Origin: JACCZX01 sp963786295
GTDB lineage: Bacteria > Pseudomonadota > Gammaproteobacteria > Burkholderiales > Burkholderiaceae_F
Assembly (NCBI GenBank): GCA_963786295.1
Contig: CAWAYV010000022.1
Coordinates: 21,668 to 85,667 of the forward strand
Length of the DNA: 64,000 nt
Direction: 5' to 3'
Positions 38,622 through 47,979 of this stretch are shown in pieces. The position numbers were made by a program, and so were the translations under genes. Each line of letters begins with the position of its first letter. Position 1 is the stretch's first letter. Below the pieces are notes generated by a model. It saw only the letters and a list, made by a program, of their open reading frames with translations. It was not told the origin of the DNA and searched no databases.

Positions 38622-38944
38622 TGAAGGGCCAGATGGCAGGCTTGATGCAGCAGGCGCAGAAGATGCAGGAGAACATGAAGCGCATGCAGGATGAGCTGGC
38701 CGCCACCGAAGTCGAAGGCCAATCGGGCGCCGGCATGGTCAAGGTCACGATGAGCTGCAAACACGACGTGCGACGTGTTGCGATCGATCCGAGCCTGGTG
38801 GGCGACGACAAGGACATGCTGGAAGACCTGGTTGCGGCCGCGTTCAACGACGCCTTGCGGCGTGCGGAAGAAGTGTCGCAACAGAAAATGGCCTCCGTCA
38901 CGGCGGGCATGCCATTGCCTCCGGGATTCAAGCTGCCGTTCTAG
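38618..38944 (+). CDS. ybaB: YbaB/EbfC family nucleoid-associated protein
   Basis: This is a small dimeric DNA-binding protein of unclear role, almost always between dnaX and recR. The 108-residue protein starts MMKGQMAGLMQQAQKMQENM, a charged amphipathic helix, followed by the strand VEGQSGAGMVKVTMSCKHDV and a second helix LEDLVAAAFNDAL. ATG 38618 overlaps the dnaX stop (ATGA); the next codon is also ATG and either may be used. Length and sequence are normal. Confidence 0.93.
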   Translation: MMKGQMAGLMQQAQKMQENMKRMQDELAATEVEGQSGAGMVKVTMSCKHDVRRVAIDPSLVGDDKDMLEDLVAAAFNDALRRAEEVSQQKMASVTAGMPLPPGFKLPF

Positions 38945-39015
38945 CGCCCTCGACGTACGCGGCGGCGACGCACGCGATGCGGACGCCCGCCCTGCAAGCA
39001 ACGGCATCCGAGACC

Positions 39016-39618
39016 ATGAAGCTGGGCCACACGATTGACACGCTGGTCGACGCTCTGAAGCGTTTACCCGGCATCGGCCCACGTTCTGCGCAGCGCATCG
39101 CCTTCCACTTGCTGCAACACGATCGCGACGCCGCGTTACGGCTGGGCGAATCGCTGCTGATCGCGGCACGTACGATCGGGCAGTGCCAGCGATGCAACAC
39201 GTTGACCGAGCAAACCATTTGCGCCACCTGCGACAGCGCGAAGCGCGATGCGCAGCTGCTGTGTGTCGTTGAATCTCCGGCGGATCAGTTGGTCATCGAG
39301 CAATCGCTTGCTTACGGCGGTCTTTATTTCGTATTGATGGGCCGGCTGTCACCGCTCGACGGAATCGGCCCGCGCGAAATTCAGATGGAGCGACTGCTGG
39401 CGCGCGTTGCCGACGGCATCGTGCGCGAGGTCATCGTCGCGACGTCGTTTACGCCCGAGGGCGACGCCACTGCGCATTACATTACGCAGCTCGTACGCGA
39501 GCGCGACCCGCAATTGAAGGTGACCCGACTGGCGCGAGGAGTTCCTGCCGGCGCCGAACTCGAGTACACCGATGTCAATACGGTGGCGCAAGCGATGCTC
39601 GATCGACGCGCTGACTAG
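39016..39618 (+). CDS. recR: recombination protein RecR
   Basis: RecR works with RecF and RecO to load RecA on gapped DNA. It has the helix-hairpin-helix RLPGIGPRSAQRIAFHLL, a four-cysteine zinc site (CQRCNTLTEQTICATC), and a Toprim domain beginning LLCVVESPADQLVIE, with GRLSPLDGIGP and the LARGVPAGAELEY ending. ATG 39016 fits the family N-terminus; ATG 38977 in the same frame would add 13 unconserved residues. It follows ybaB in the standard dnaX-ybaB-recR unit. Confidence 0.94.
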   Translation: MKLGHTIDTLVDALKRLPGIGPRSAQRIAFHLLQHDRDAALRLGESLLIAARTIGQCQRCNTLTEQTICATCDSAKRDAQLLCVVESPADQLVIEQSLAYGGLYFVLMGRLSPLDGIGPREIQMERLLARVADGIVREVIVATSFTPEGDATAHYITQLVRERDPQLKVTRLARGVPAGAELEYTDVNTVAQAMLDRRAD

Positions 39619-39636
39619 ACGAGCTAGACTCGGCGC

Positions 39637-40020
39637 ATGACCGTCGCATACTGGTGTGTGCTGATCGCCGCTGTAATACCGCTGATTGCGATCGGCATCG
39701 CAAAGGCCGGAGGCGAGCGTTACAACAATCGTCATCCGCGCGTCTGGCTGGACAAGCAGCAGGGATACCGGGCGCGCGCAGCAGCGGCGCAATCGAACAG
39801 CTTCGAGGCGTTTCCGTTCTTCGCCGCCGCCGTGATCATTGCGCACTTGACCAACGCGCCTCAAGGCCGCCTTGATCTGCTGGCGATCGTATTTGTGGTC
39901 GCGCGCATCGTGTACGTCGTCTGTTACCTGGCCGACTGGCACTGGGCGCGCTCATTCGTCTGGATCGTCGGCTTCGTCACGTGCATCGTTATCTTCCTGT
40001 CCGGTGTAGCACCCGGCTAG
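39637..40020 (+). CDS. MAPEG family membrane protein
   Basis: This is a four-helix membrane protein of the family that includes microsomal glutathione transferases. The 127-residue protein has helices at about 5-23, 57-75, 80-99 and 105-124. The family pattern is present: NNRHPR after the first helix and RARAAAAQSNSFEAFPFF leading into the second, with the conserved Arg, Asn and Glu. The bacterial subgroup is common in Proteobacteria and its substrate is not known. The start is ATG 39637, 18 bases after recR, so it may be read through from that unit. Confidence 0.85.
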   Translation: MTVAYWCVLIAAVIPLIAIGIAKAGGERYNNRHPRVWLDKQQGYRARAAAAQSNSFEAFPFFAAAVIIAHLTNAPQGRLDLLAIVFVVARIVYVVCYLADWHWARSFVWIVGFVTCIVIFLSGVAPG

Positions 40021-40091
40021 GGTACATACGGGCAGCCGGGGCGGGCACAGGCTGCGCTAGGCTCGACCGCATAGTTCACGAGGAGACATGA

Positions 40092-41130
40092 ATGAGAACA
40101 ACGCTCACGCGGCGTGAAGTCCTGTTGGCAGGCGCCGCAGCGCTGGTATTCCCGACGGTTGGAAGCGCGCAAGCACCCGAGCGCAAGAAGGTAACGATCG
40201 CTGTGGGCGGCAAGAATCTGCTGTACTACCTGCCGCTGACGATCGCCGAGCAGAAGAAGCTGTTCGAGGCCGAAGGGCTCGAGGTCACGATCGTCGATTT
40301 TGCCGGCGGCGCGCGCGCATTGCAGGCCGTGGTCGGCGGTAGCGCTGATGTTGTCTCCGGCGCGTTCGAACACAACATCAACATGCAGGCCAAGGGTCAG
40401 CCGATGCGGGCGTTCGTGGTGCAAGGCCGGGCGCCGCAGATCGTGTTCGCAGTGAGCACCAAGACGATGCCGAACTACAAGACGGTTGCCGATCTAAAGG
40501 GCAAGAAAATCGGCGTCACTGCACCCGGCTCTTCGACCAACATCATGTCGAATTTCGTACTGGCCAAGGCGGGCTTGAAGCCGAGCGATGTGTCGTACGT
40601 CGGTGTCGGTGCCGCGCAGGGTGCAGTGGCGGCGCTGCGTGCCGGCCAGATCGATGCGATCTCGAACCTCGATCCGGTGATCACGATGCTGATGCGCGGC
40701 AACGACATTCAGATCATCTCGGACACGCGCGACGTCGCGGAGGCCGACAAGGTATTCGGCGGTCCAATGCCGGCGGGGACTTTGTATGCACCGGTTTCCT
40801 TCATCGACAAGAATCCGAACACGGTGCAGGCGCTGACCAATGCGATCGTGCGCGCCAACAAGTGGATCCAGCAGGCAGGGCCATCGGACATCGTCAAAGT
40901 CGGTGCCGGAAAGCTACCTGCTCGGCGATCGCGCGGTCTACATCGATGCGTTCCTGAAGGCGAAGCCGGCGCTGTCCGCCGATGGCATGTTTCCCGAGCA
41001 GGGCGCGGCGACCGCGCTGCGCGCGCTGCAAAGCGTCGACGACAACATGAAGACCGCGAAGATCGATCTGAAGGCGGTTTACACGAACGATTTCGTGCGC
41101 AAGGCGAACGCGAAGTATCCGAAGGGTTAA
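40092..41130 (+). pseudogene. NMT1/SsuA-type ABC substrate-binding protein, one frameshift as read
   Basis: This is a periplasmic binding protein of the nitrate/sulfonate/taurine transporter class. ATG 40092 gives a leader MRTTLTRREVLLAGAAALVF with a twin-arginine-like RR motif, then KKVTIAVGGKNLLYYLPLTIA, GADVV-type SADVVSGAFEHN, KGKKIGVTAPGSSTNIM and GQIDAISNLDPVI. At about 40905 one extra base shifts the frame; the protein then continues VPESYLLGDRAVYIDAF to the end NAKYPKG at TAA 41128-41130. The corrected product is about 345 residues, the normal length. The ligand cannot be inferred. The ATPase ATG overlaps its stop. Confidence 0.87.
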
Positions 41131-42014
41131 TGGGTGAGCGCGCGATAAGCGCCGGGCCGCCCAAGCGCATCGCGAGCCCGCGGGGGCGGCAGCGACCGGG
41201 GGCGTCCACATCAACGGCTGCGCTCGATCTGCGCGGCGTTACGTGCACCTTCGTCAGTCGCGACAATCGCTCGCAGCGATACACCGCGGTCGAGGACGTC
41301 ACGCTTACGGTGGCGCCCGGCGAATTCGTCAGCGTGGTGGGTCCGACCGGCTGCGGCAAGAGCACGCTGTTGAATGTGGGTGCGGGATTGCTCGAGCCAA
41401 GTGCCGGCCAGGTGCACGTGTTTGGCCAGCCGCTGTCCGGCATCAACACCCGCGCGGGTTACATGTTCCAGACCGAGGCGCTGATGCCGTGGCGCACCGC
41501 GCGCGCCAACGTGATGGCGGGACTCGAGTTTCGCGGCGTGCCCGACGCCGGTGCGCAGGCCGACGAGTGGTTAAAGCGAGTCGGGCTCGGAGGTTTCGGC
41601 GACCGCTATCCGCATCAGCTGTCGGGCGGCATGCGCAAACGCACGTCGCTGGCGCAAACGCTGGTGCTCGACCCCGACATCATTTTGATGGACGAGCCGT
41701 TTTCGGCGCTCGACATTCAAACGCGGCAGTTGATGGAAAACGAGGTGCTGGAGCTCTGGGCTGATAAAAAGAAGGCGGTGCTGTTCATCACGCACGACCT
41801 GGATGAGGCGATTGCGATGAGCGACCGAGTGATCGTTTTGTCGGCCGGCCCGGCGTCGCACCCGATCGGCGAATTCGTTATCGATCTGCCACGCCCGCGT
41901 GATGTCGCCGAGGTGCGCGTGACGCCGCGCTTCGTCGACTTGCACAAGGCGATCTGGGACGTGTTGCGCGATGAGGTTTTGAAGGGCTACGCACAGCAGA
42001 AGCTGGTGGCCTGA
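41130..42014 (+). CDS. ABC transporter ATP-binding protein (nitrate/taurine type)
   Basis: This is the ATPase subunit of the importer. Motifs are Walker A VGPTGCGKS, Q-loop MFQTEALMPW, signature LSGGMRKR, Walker B IILMDEPFSALD and the switch histidine FITHDLDEA, with the C-terminal extension usual for TauB/SsuB relatives. The frame is open from ATG 41130, which overlaps the stop of the binding-protein gene, but the first 30 residues are encoded by a GC-rich intergenic repeat and have no family match. The conserved protein begins at AALDLRGVTCTF. A real start lost by a small deletion near 41206 is possible; no other ATG or GTG lies close in frame. Confidence 0.9.
   Translation: MGERAISAGPPKRIASPRGRQRPGASTSTAALDLRGVTCTFVSRDNRSQRYTAVEDVTLTVAPGEFVSVVGPTGCGKSTLLNVGAGLLEPSAGQVHVFGQPLSGINTRAGYMFQTEALMPWRTARANVMAGLEFRGVPDAGAQADEWLKRVGLGGFGDRYPHQLSGGMRKRTSLAQTLVLDPDIILMDEPFSALDIQTRQLMENEVLELWADKKKAVLFITHDLDEAIAMSDRVIVLSAGPASHPIGEFVIDLPRPRDVAEVRVTPRFVDLHKAIWDVLRDEVLKGYAQQKLVA
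41142..41206 (+). repeat. dispersed GC-rich intergenic repeat, copy A
   Basis: This 65-base element starts GCGATAAGCGCCGGGCCGCC and ends GCAGCGACCGGGGGCGTC. It matches copy B at 42015-42088 closely at both ends and less in the middle, where a short CCCGCGGGGG inverted repeat sits. It has the form of the GGGCCGCCC elements common between genes in some Burkholderiales. Copy A is read through by the ATPase frame. Confidence 0.75.
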
Positions 42015-42088
42015 GCGATGAGCGCCGGGCCGCCCCAAGCTCAGCGCGTGCCCCCGCGGGGGGCGGGCGCGCAGCGACCGGGGGCGTC
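42015..42088 (+). repeat. dispersed GC-rich intergenic repeat, copy B
   Basis: This 74-base element starts GCGATGAGCGCCGGGCCGCC, contains the hairpin GCCCCC-GCG-GGGGGC, and ends GCAGCGACCGGGGGCGTC. It fills almost the whole gap between the ATPase stop and the permease GTG. It is a second copy of the element at 41142 within the same operon. Confidence 0.8.
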
Positions 42089-42091
42089 ACC

Positions 42092-42922
42092 GTGATTTGG
42101 AGCGTGGTCAGACCGAGCCAGAAAACGCTGCGACTGTGGCAGGCCATGGTGCTGGTCGCCGTGTTCGTGTTCTGGTACGCGATGACCACGCCCGGGCTGA
42201 TTCCTCCGATCATGTTCGAAAACGATCGGCAGGCGGCGTTTTTCTTCGGCGAACCGATCAAGATTTTCGCTCGCATCTGGAGCTGGTTCATCACCGACCA
42301 CGATATCTATGCGCATCTGTGGGTGACGTTGCTCGAAACCGTGCTCGCATTCGCGGCGGGAACGATCGGCGGCTTGATCATCGGCATGTGGCTGGCGCTA
42401 TCGCCGATAGCCGGCGCTATTTTCGATCCGTACATCAAGGCGCTGAATTCGATGCCGCGGGTCATCCTGGCGCCGATTTTTGCCGTGTGGTTCGGGCTGG
42501 GTATTGCCTCCAAGGTCGCGCTCGGCTTCACGCTCGTGTTTTTCATCGTGTTTTTCAACGTCTATCAGGGCGTGAAGGAAGTCAGCCCGACGGTGCTCGC
42601 CAGTGCACGCATGCTGGGCGCATCGCGCAACCAGCTGCTGCGGCACGTTTATTTGCCGAGCGCGACGAGCTGGGTTTTTTCGTCGCTGCACACTTCCGTC
42701 GGCCTGGCGTTCGTCGGCGCGGTCGTGGGTGAGTACCTGGGGTCTTCACGCGGTGTCGGCTACCTGATCCTGCAAGCCGAAGGTTCGTTCGACATCAACA
42801 CCGTGATGGCCGGCATCCTGGTGCTGACCGCGTTTGCGCTGGTGCTCGATTGGGCCGTTGGCAGAGTCGAAACGCACCTGATGAAGTGGCAGCCGCGCGC
42901 CGGCGAAACGGAAAAGCTCTAG
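42092..42922 (+). CDS. ABC transporter permease (nitrate/taurine type)
   Basis: This is the membrane subunit of the importer, a 276-residue protein with about six membrane helices. The coupling loop contains the EAA-type motif EVSPTVLASARMLGASRNQLLRHV (split as VLASARMLGASRNQ and LLRHV), and ALNSMPRVILAPIFAVWFG is typical for SsuC/TauC relatives. The start is GTG 42092, three bases after repeat copy B; there is no better in-frame start. The gene ends at TAG 42920-42922. With the two genes upstream it completes the importer. A Fe or nitrate specificity cannot be read from the sequence. Confidence 0.92.
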   Translation: MIWSVVRPSQKTLRLWQAMVLVAVFVFWYAMTTPGLIPPIMFENDRQAAFFFGEPIKIFARIWSWFITDHDIYAHLWVTLLETVLAFAAGTIGGLIIGMWLALSPIAGAIFDPYIKALNSMPRVILAPIFAVWFGLGIASKVALGFTLVFFIVFFNVYQGVKEVSPTVLASARMLGASRNQLLRHVYLPSATSWVFSSLHTSVGLAFVGAVVGEYLGSSRGVGYLILQAEGSFDINTVMAGILVLTAFALVLDWAVGRVETHLMKWQPRAGETEKL

Positions 42923-43010
42923 CAAAACGGAAAAGCCATGGATTTAGTGCCGAATTAGGGGTAATTCGACGCTTTACACGCCAGAGCCGCAATCGTAGTC
43001 TGCCGGCGCG

Positions 43011-44360
43011 ATGTCAGACATGTCAGACGCTTATGCGTACGCAAGCAACGGCCCGATTGAGCCGTTCTGGCACCGCGACCGTATCAACCGGTTCTTTCTG
43101 CTGCCGCTCGACAAGACGGTCCTGACGCGGATTGGCGGCCTGTCAGCGGCCTTTGTCGCGTCCTTTGCGCTGCTCCTCTTCGGCGGATTCGGCGTGTTGC
43201 TGCTGGTATTTGCGCTGCTGGCGGTCCTGGTGAGCGGAGTTCGTTACGGCTTCAAGATCATCGAACGGTCTTCGAAGGGCTTTCTGCGCCCGTCGGACTA
43301 TCCGCTGACCGATGACGATTTGGTCAGCGAGTATCTGCCGTACAAGTACGCGGCGATGAATTTGGTCTTCGGTGTGCTGGCCACTTTGCTGCAGGTGCTG
43401 AGCGGCGGGAACGAGTTCGTCGCCGTCGTTACCTGGTTGTTCTTTTTCGTCGCGATTATTCCGGCTGCGACGATGCGTCTCGTCATCACGGGCAGCCTGC
43501 GTGGTGCGCTGAATCCGACGGAGATGCTTTCGCTGATCCAGCGAATCGGCAAGCCGTACGCCGCGCTTGCGGCGTTCATCTTCGTGGCCGAGTTGTGCCG
43601 CAGTTACGGGTTGGCGGCATTGGCGGTGGGTGGCGGGCTCAGCGCGGCCAGTTTGAAGACCGGATTTGGCTTCGGCACGATCGTCCAGCTGTTCGCTGCT
43701 GTCGTCCGCCTTCTGGTACTTCACCTACATGATCTGCGGCATGGTCGGTTACGCGATGTATCAGTTTGCCGATGCGCTCGATATCTCGGTGATGGGCCCC
43801 GGCGAGCAGGCGATGCGCAGTGTGGCCAATGCGCGCACGATCGACGTCAAGGCGCGCACCCGCGACGCGTTGATCGGTCAGATGGTGTCGGCGGGCGAGA
43901 TCAAGGAGGCGATCGATTTGCTTGTCGCATGATTTAAGCGAGCGGCCGAACGATTTGTCACTGCACGCAAGGCTGCATCGATTGCTGGTGGCCGAAAACA
44001 GTACGCCGAGAATCGAACACCACACGGACTCTTATCTGAAGCTGCTGGTGAAATCCGAAAACTGGCGCGAGGCGATCGAGCTAGTTGAAGATGCGAGGGC
44101 GCGCCGCGCCGATTGGATGCCGCGCGAAGTCGACCACATCGCTCCGCTTGCGCAGGCGGCGATGCGCCAGAGCAAGCCTCAATTAGCCGGGCAGCTGATC
44201 AAGGGGTTCGACAAGAAGACATGCAGTGCACGCCGACATTCCGAAGATTTACCTGATCGGCGCGCAGCTGATGGCCGAGTGGGGCGGCAAGCCTGACGAA
44301 GCTCAGCGGATTCTGCAGCACTTGCTTAACCGCTATCCGTCGGATGCAGATCGCCACTGA
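43011..44360 (+). pseudogene. unrecognised membrane protein with helical-repeat tail, frameshifted
   Basis: I do not recognise the family. ATG 43011 opens a protein with a short polar N-terminus, two close membrane segments (about residues 40-72), a cytoplasmic stretch with SDYPLTDDDLVSEYLPYKY, then two or three more segments up to FWYFTYMICGMVGYAMYQFA. After that comes a soluble part with RTIDVKARTRDALIGQMVSAG, EAIDLLSHDLSERPNDLSL and LLKSENWREAIELVED-like helical pairs resembling tetratricopeptide repeats, ending LNRYPSDADRH at TGA 44358-44360. Shifts near 43690, 43922 and 44218 break it. Restored length is about 450 residues. It stands alone and converges on the rhomboid gene. Confidence 0.65.
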
Positions 44361-44416
44361 GGCGGGGCGCTATCTGCGAAGTGCTGAACCGCGCCGCGCA
44401 GCCACTAGTCGCAGAT

Positions 44417-46036
44417 TTACTCCGGACCCCAGCGCGTCCGCAGTTGAGTATCGAGGTCGAGCTCCATATCCGACGGCGGACCCGATGAGGCGGTGCGCCG
44501 GCGAGGTGTTCCGGTCGCGCCGCGGATCGTCATCGGCGGCTCGCGCGTCGGCTGCAATGCCACCCAAGGTGGCCGGTGACGGGAAGTGCGTCGACAGCCG
44601 CCGCTTGACATCTTCTGCCGGCTGCCGCAATCCATGGCGCGAATACGTCGTGAACAGACCGAGCAGGCAATCGGCGATCTGGCGGCCATAAAGGTTCTTC
44701 AGCGTGTCGCTGGCCAACAGGCCGTCGAGCACGCGTAGCGCCGCCGCGTCTTCGCGCGTGGCTACGAGCCGGCGTGCCAGCCGCAGTTGTTCGTCGACTG
44801 GAAGGGCAGCCAGCACGTGCGGCTGGCTCATCTGCAGATACACCGGCCGTAATTCGGAGCGCGCACCGCGCGCGCGGATCCAAAGCACGCGCAAGGTCGC
44901 ATCGAGCAGCGTCTCCACGGTTGCGCCCCAGCAGCGCCATGTTGAAGTACGCGGTCGCGTGCTGCACGTTGGTCGGATCATTCTGCAGCAACTCGCCGTA
45001 CGCGCGCGCTGCTTTGCGCGTATCTAAACGGGCCGCGGCTGCCTGCGCTTCCTGCAGTAGAGTCGATTTCCTATCGCTGCGTCGCTCGTCAGCAAACTGC
45101 TCGTCCAAAATGCGATCAACTCTTTTGTCTTCCCTCGGGCGCAGCAGCCACGCCAGAACGGCTCCGGCAAGGAAGCCGCCGATATGCGCGCCGTACGACA
45201 CCGGCGCCTCGGGCGACAACGCCCACTGCACAGCTTCGATTAGCGAGCCACACCGGCAGCAATAGCAGCGCCGGTATGCGGGCAGTATTGAAGTACACGA
45301 ACAACCAATAAAACACCGGCACTTTGCGCGTGCCGTACAAGACGGCGACCATCGCCATCGCCCCCGAGATCGATCCCGAAGCGCCGATCAGCGGCTGATC
45401 GCTGACCAGCATGTGCAACGCCCCGGCGAACACGCCGCTGGCGATGAACGCGATCAGAAAGCGAAAGCGTCCCAGCGCGGCTTCGGCAAACGGCCCCGCC
45501 AGAAGCAATACGATCATGTTGCCGAGCCAGTGCACCGCGTCACCGTGCAAAAATTGATACGTAATAAGGCGAAGCGCTGCCCCGGCTGCACCGCCGACGC
45601 CCGACTCCAACGCGAATCGTTCAGTGAACACGCGCCCAAGCAGGGCGTCGAATTGTGCCCGTTGGTCGCGCCACGCCGCGTACGCCGGATCGGATGACGG
45701 CACGACAGCACCTTCGCGCAGATCACGCATGAACTCGCGATCGTTTTCCATTGCCAAAATGAGACGGATCGATTGCTCCGGCCGGGCGCCCGCGCGGATC
45801 ATTCGCAGCACTTGCAGGGAGCCGCGGTCAGTGCGTCGGTCCAAATACGTCGCGTACCTGGGCAACTCGATCTGTGCCAATTGCGACGAGAAGTAGTAAT
45901 CGGCGGCGCGCGCGTAGGCCTGCCGGTCACCGGACTGAAAGACGAAGTAAACGACGGCGTTGACGAGGATCAGCGCCAGCGTTACTAGCGGCAGCGATTT
46001 GAGCGTGAAGCGCGTCTGATACGGAATCAGCAGCAT
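44417..46036 (-). pseudogene. rhomboid family serine protease with C-terminal extension, frameshifted
   Basis: This is an intramembrane protease. From ATG 46036 (MLLIPYQTRFTLKSLPLV) there is one membrane helix, a long periplasmic loop of about 130 residues, then HWLGNMIVLLLAGP, the catalytic serine segment GASGSISGAMAM, and after a shift near 45250 the catalytic histidine in SYGAHIGGFLAGAVLAW. A cytoplasmic C-terminal region of about 240 residues follows, with LDTRKAARAYGELLQNDPTN and VATREDAAALRVLDGLL, which looks like tetratricopeptide-type repeats. It is broken again near 44935 and 44500. The stop at TAA 44419-44417 is the least certain point. The substrate is unknown. Confidence 0.78.
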
Positions 46037-46182
46037 GTCTCTGTCAGCGGAGGCCGCACGTCGGTCCAGGCGGCACGTGAAGATACAATCCGGCAGTTTA
46101 TCCGCGGCCGATTCGCGCGGGTCTAGTAAATACACCCGGGCGTCGCGGCAAATGCAGCGGTTATCGGGAATGAGGAGCCGGT

Positions 46183-47375
46183 TTGCCCCCCGTGGTAGTT
46201 GATTCGCGTCCCGTCGCGGCGCTGGTGCTGGCCGATGGAACGACTCTTTCGAGGCCGATCGATCGGCGCTGACCGGCGAGACGCTGGGGGAGGTCGTTTT
46301 CAACACGGCGATGACGGGTTATCAGGAGATATTGACCGATCCGTCGTACGCCGGTCAGATCGTTACGCTTACCTATCCGCATATCGGCAACACCGGCGTT
46401 AACGACGAAGACGTCGAGGCTGTGAGAGTGCATGCCGCCGGCTTGGTGATCCGTGACCTGCCGGTACGAGCGTCGAATTTCCGCGCGCAGTGCGACCTGT
46501 CGAGTTATTTGCAGCAGCAGGGCGTCGTCGGCATCGCAGACATCGACACGCGCAAGCTCACCCGGCGCCTGCGCGAAGGCGGCGCTCAGGCCGGCTGCAT
46601 CGTTGCTGCTGACGCATTGGATGGCAGAGCCATCGAGCGTGCATTGCAGCGCGCGCGCTCGTACGCGGGGATGGCGGGGCAAGACCTGGCCAAGGTAGTC
46701 AGCGTCGAGCGCCCGTATCAGTGGAAGGAGGGAAGCTGGCGTCTCGCGCGCGCGGACGGCACGCCCGGATTTGTGGCGCGCGAACAGCATCGTTTCCATG
46801 TTGTCGCGTACGACTACGGAGTCAAGCAGAATATTTTGCGTTTGATGGCCGATCGTGGTTGCCGCATTTCCATCGTTCCGGCTCAAACCGGTGCGAGTGA
46901 CGTGCTCAAGCTAAAGCCCGACGGCGTATTTCTCGCCAATGGACCCGGCGATCCCGAGCCGTGCGACTACGCGGTCGCGGCGACGCGTGAATTCATCGCG
47001 CGCAAGGTGCCGACCTTCGGCATCTGCCTCGGGCATCAGATACTCGGGCTCGCGGTCGGCGCACGCACGCTGAAGATGAAGTTCGGTCATCACGGCGCCA
47101 ATCATCCGGTGCTCGATCTAGCGACGCGCAAGGTCTACATCACGAGTCAGAACCACGGCTTTGCCGTCGATGAAAAAACATTGCCGGCAAACGCACGGAT
47201 CACGCATGTGTCGCTATTCGATGGATCGCTGCAGGGCTTCGAGCTGACCGATGCGCCGGCCTTCTGCTTTCAAGGCCATCCCGAAGCGAGCCCCGGCCCG
47301 CACGATATCTGCGACCTGTTCGATCGGTTTGTCGAGCTAATGGCGTACACGTCGGCATCAGTTAAGCGCGGCTGA
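46183..47375 (+). pseudogene. carA: carbamoyl-phosphate synthase small subunit, two 5' frameshifts as read
   Basis: This subunit hydrolyses glutamine and passes ammonia to CarB for carbamoyl phosphate, used in arginine and pyrimidine synthesis. TTG 46183 has a well spaced AGGAG site (46172-46176) and gives LPPVVVDSRPVAALVLADGT, matching relatives. The frame then shifts near 46243 (FRGRSIGA) and near 46272 (LTGETLGEVVFNTA), both with one base too many, and is intact from MTGYQEILTDPSYAGQIV onward. The glutaminase site is FGICLGHQILGLA (catalytic Cys), with the catalytic pair in FQGHPEASPGPHD. Dropping two bases gives about 396 residues, a normal length. Sequence error is likely. Confidence 0.9.
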
Positions 47376-47387
47376 AAGTGTCTCCGC

Positions 47388-47979
47388 ATGACGGTCGGCG
47401 CCGTCAAGAACACATTGAACGAAGCGCTGGAGGCTTTGCAGACGACTGATCGGCAACGAAGTGATGCTGCAGCGGATTGCGGCTGCGGGACAGCTCTTGG
47501 CGGACACTTTTGCCGCCGGCGGACGCGCGTATTCGTGCGGCAACGGCGGATCGATGTGCGATGCGATGCATTTTGCCGAGGAGCTGACCGGCCGTTTCCG
47601 TGATAACCGGCCAGGCTATGCCGCGCTGGCGATCAGCGATGCGAGCCACTTGTCGTGCGTCGGCAACGATTATGGCTACGAGCAGGTGTTCGCCCGCTTT
47701 ATCGAAGCGCATGGGCGCGCAGGCGATGTGCTGCTTGCGATTTCGACCAGTGGTACGAGCAAGAACGTGCTCGCGGCGGTCGACACGGCGCGTCAGCGTG
47801 GAATGAAGGTGATCGGCTTGACGGGCCGCGAGCGCACTCCGCTCGCCGAGTCAGCCGATATCGCGATCGTCACCGCCGCCGGCCAGTATGCGGATCGCGT
47901 GCAGGAGCTGCATATCAAGGTGATTCACATTCTGATCGAGTTGGTCGAGCGCAAGCTCGCGCCCGAGAACTACGCGTAA
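47388..47979 (+). pseudogene. gmhA: sedoheptulose-7-phosphate isomerase GmhA, one frameshift as read
   Basis: GmhA converts sedoheptulose 7-phosphate to heptose 7-phosphate, the first step to the lipopolysaccharide core heptose. ATG 47388 starts with VKNTLNEALEALQ; one extra base near 47448 shifts the frame, and the rest is intact: RAYSCGNGGSMCDAMHFAEEL, FRDNRPGYAALAISDASHLS, VGNDYGYEQVF, LLAISTSGTSKNV and RVQELHIKVIHILIEL. These are the SIS-domain and active-site signatures of GmhA. The corrected length is about 196 residues. It lies between carA and carB and its stop overlaps the carB ATG, an unusual place. Confidence 0.87.
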
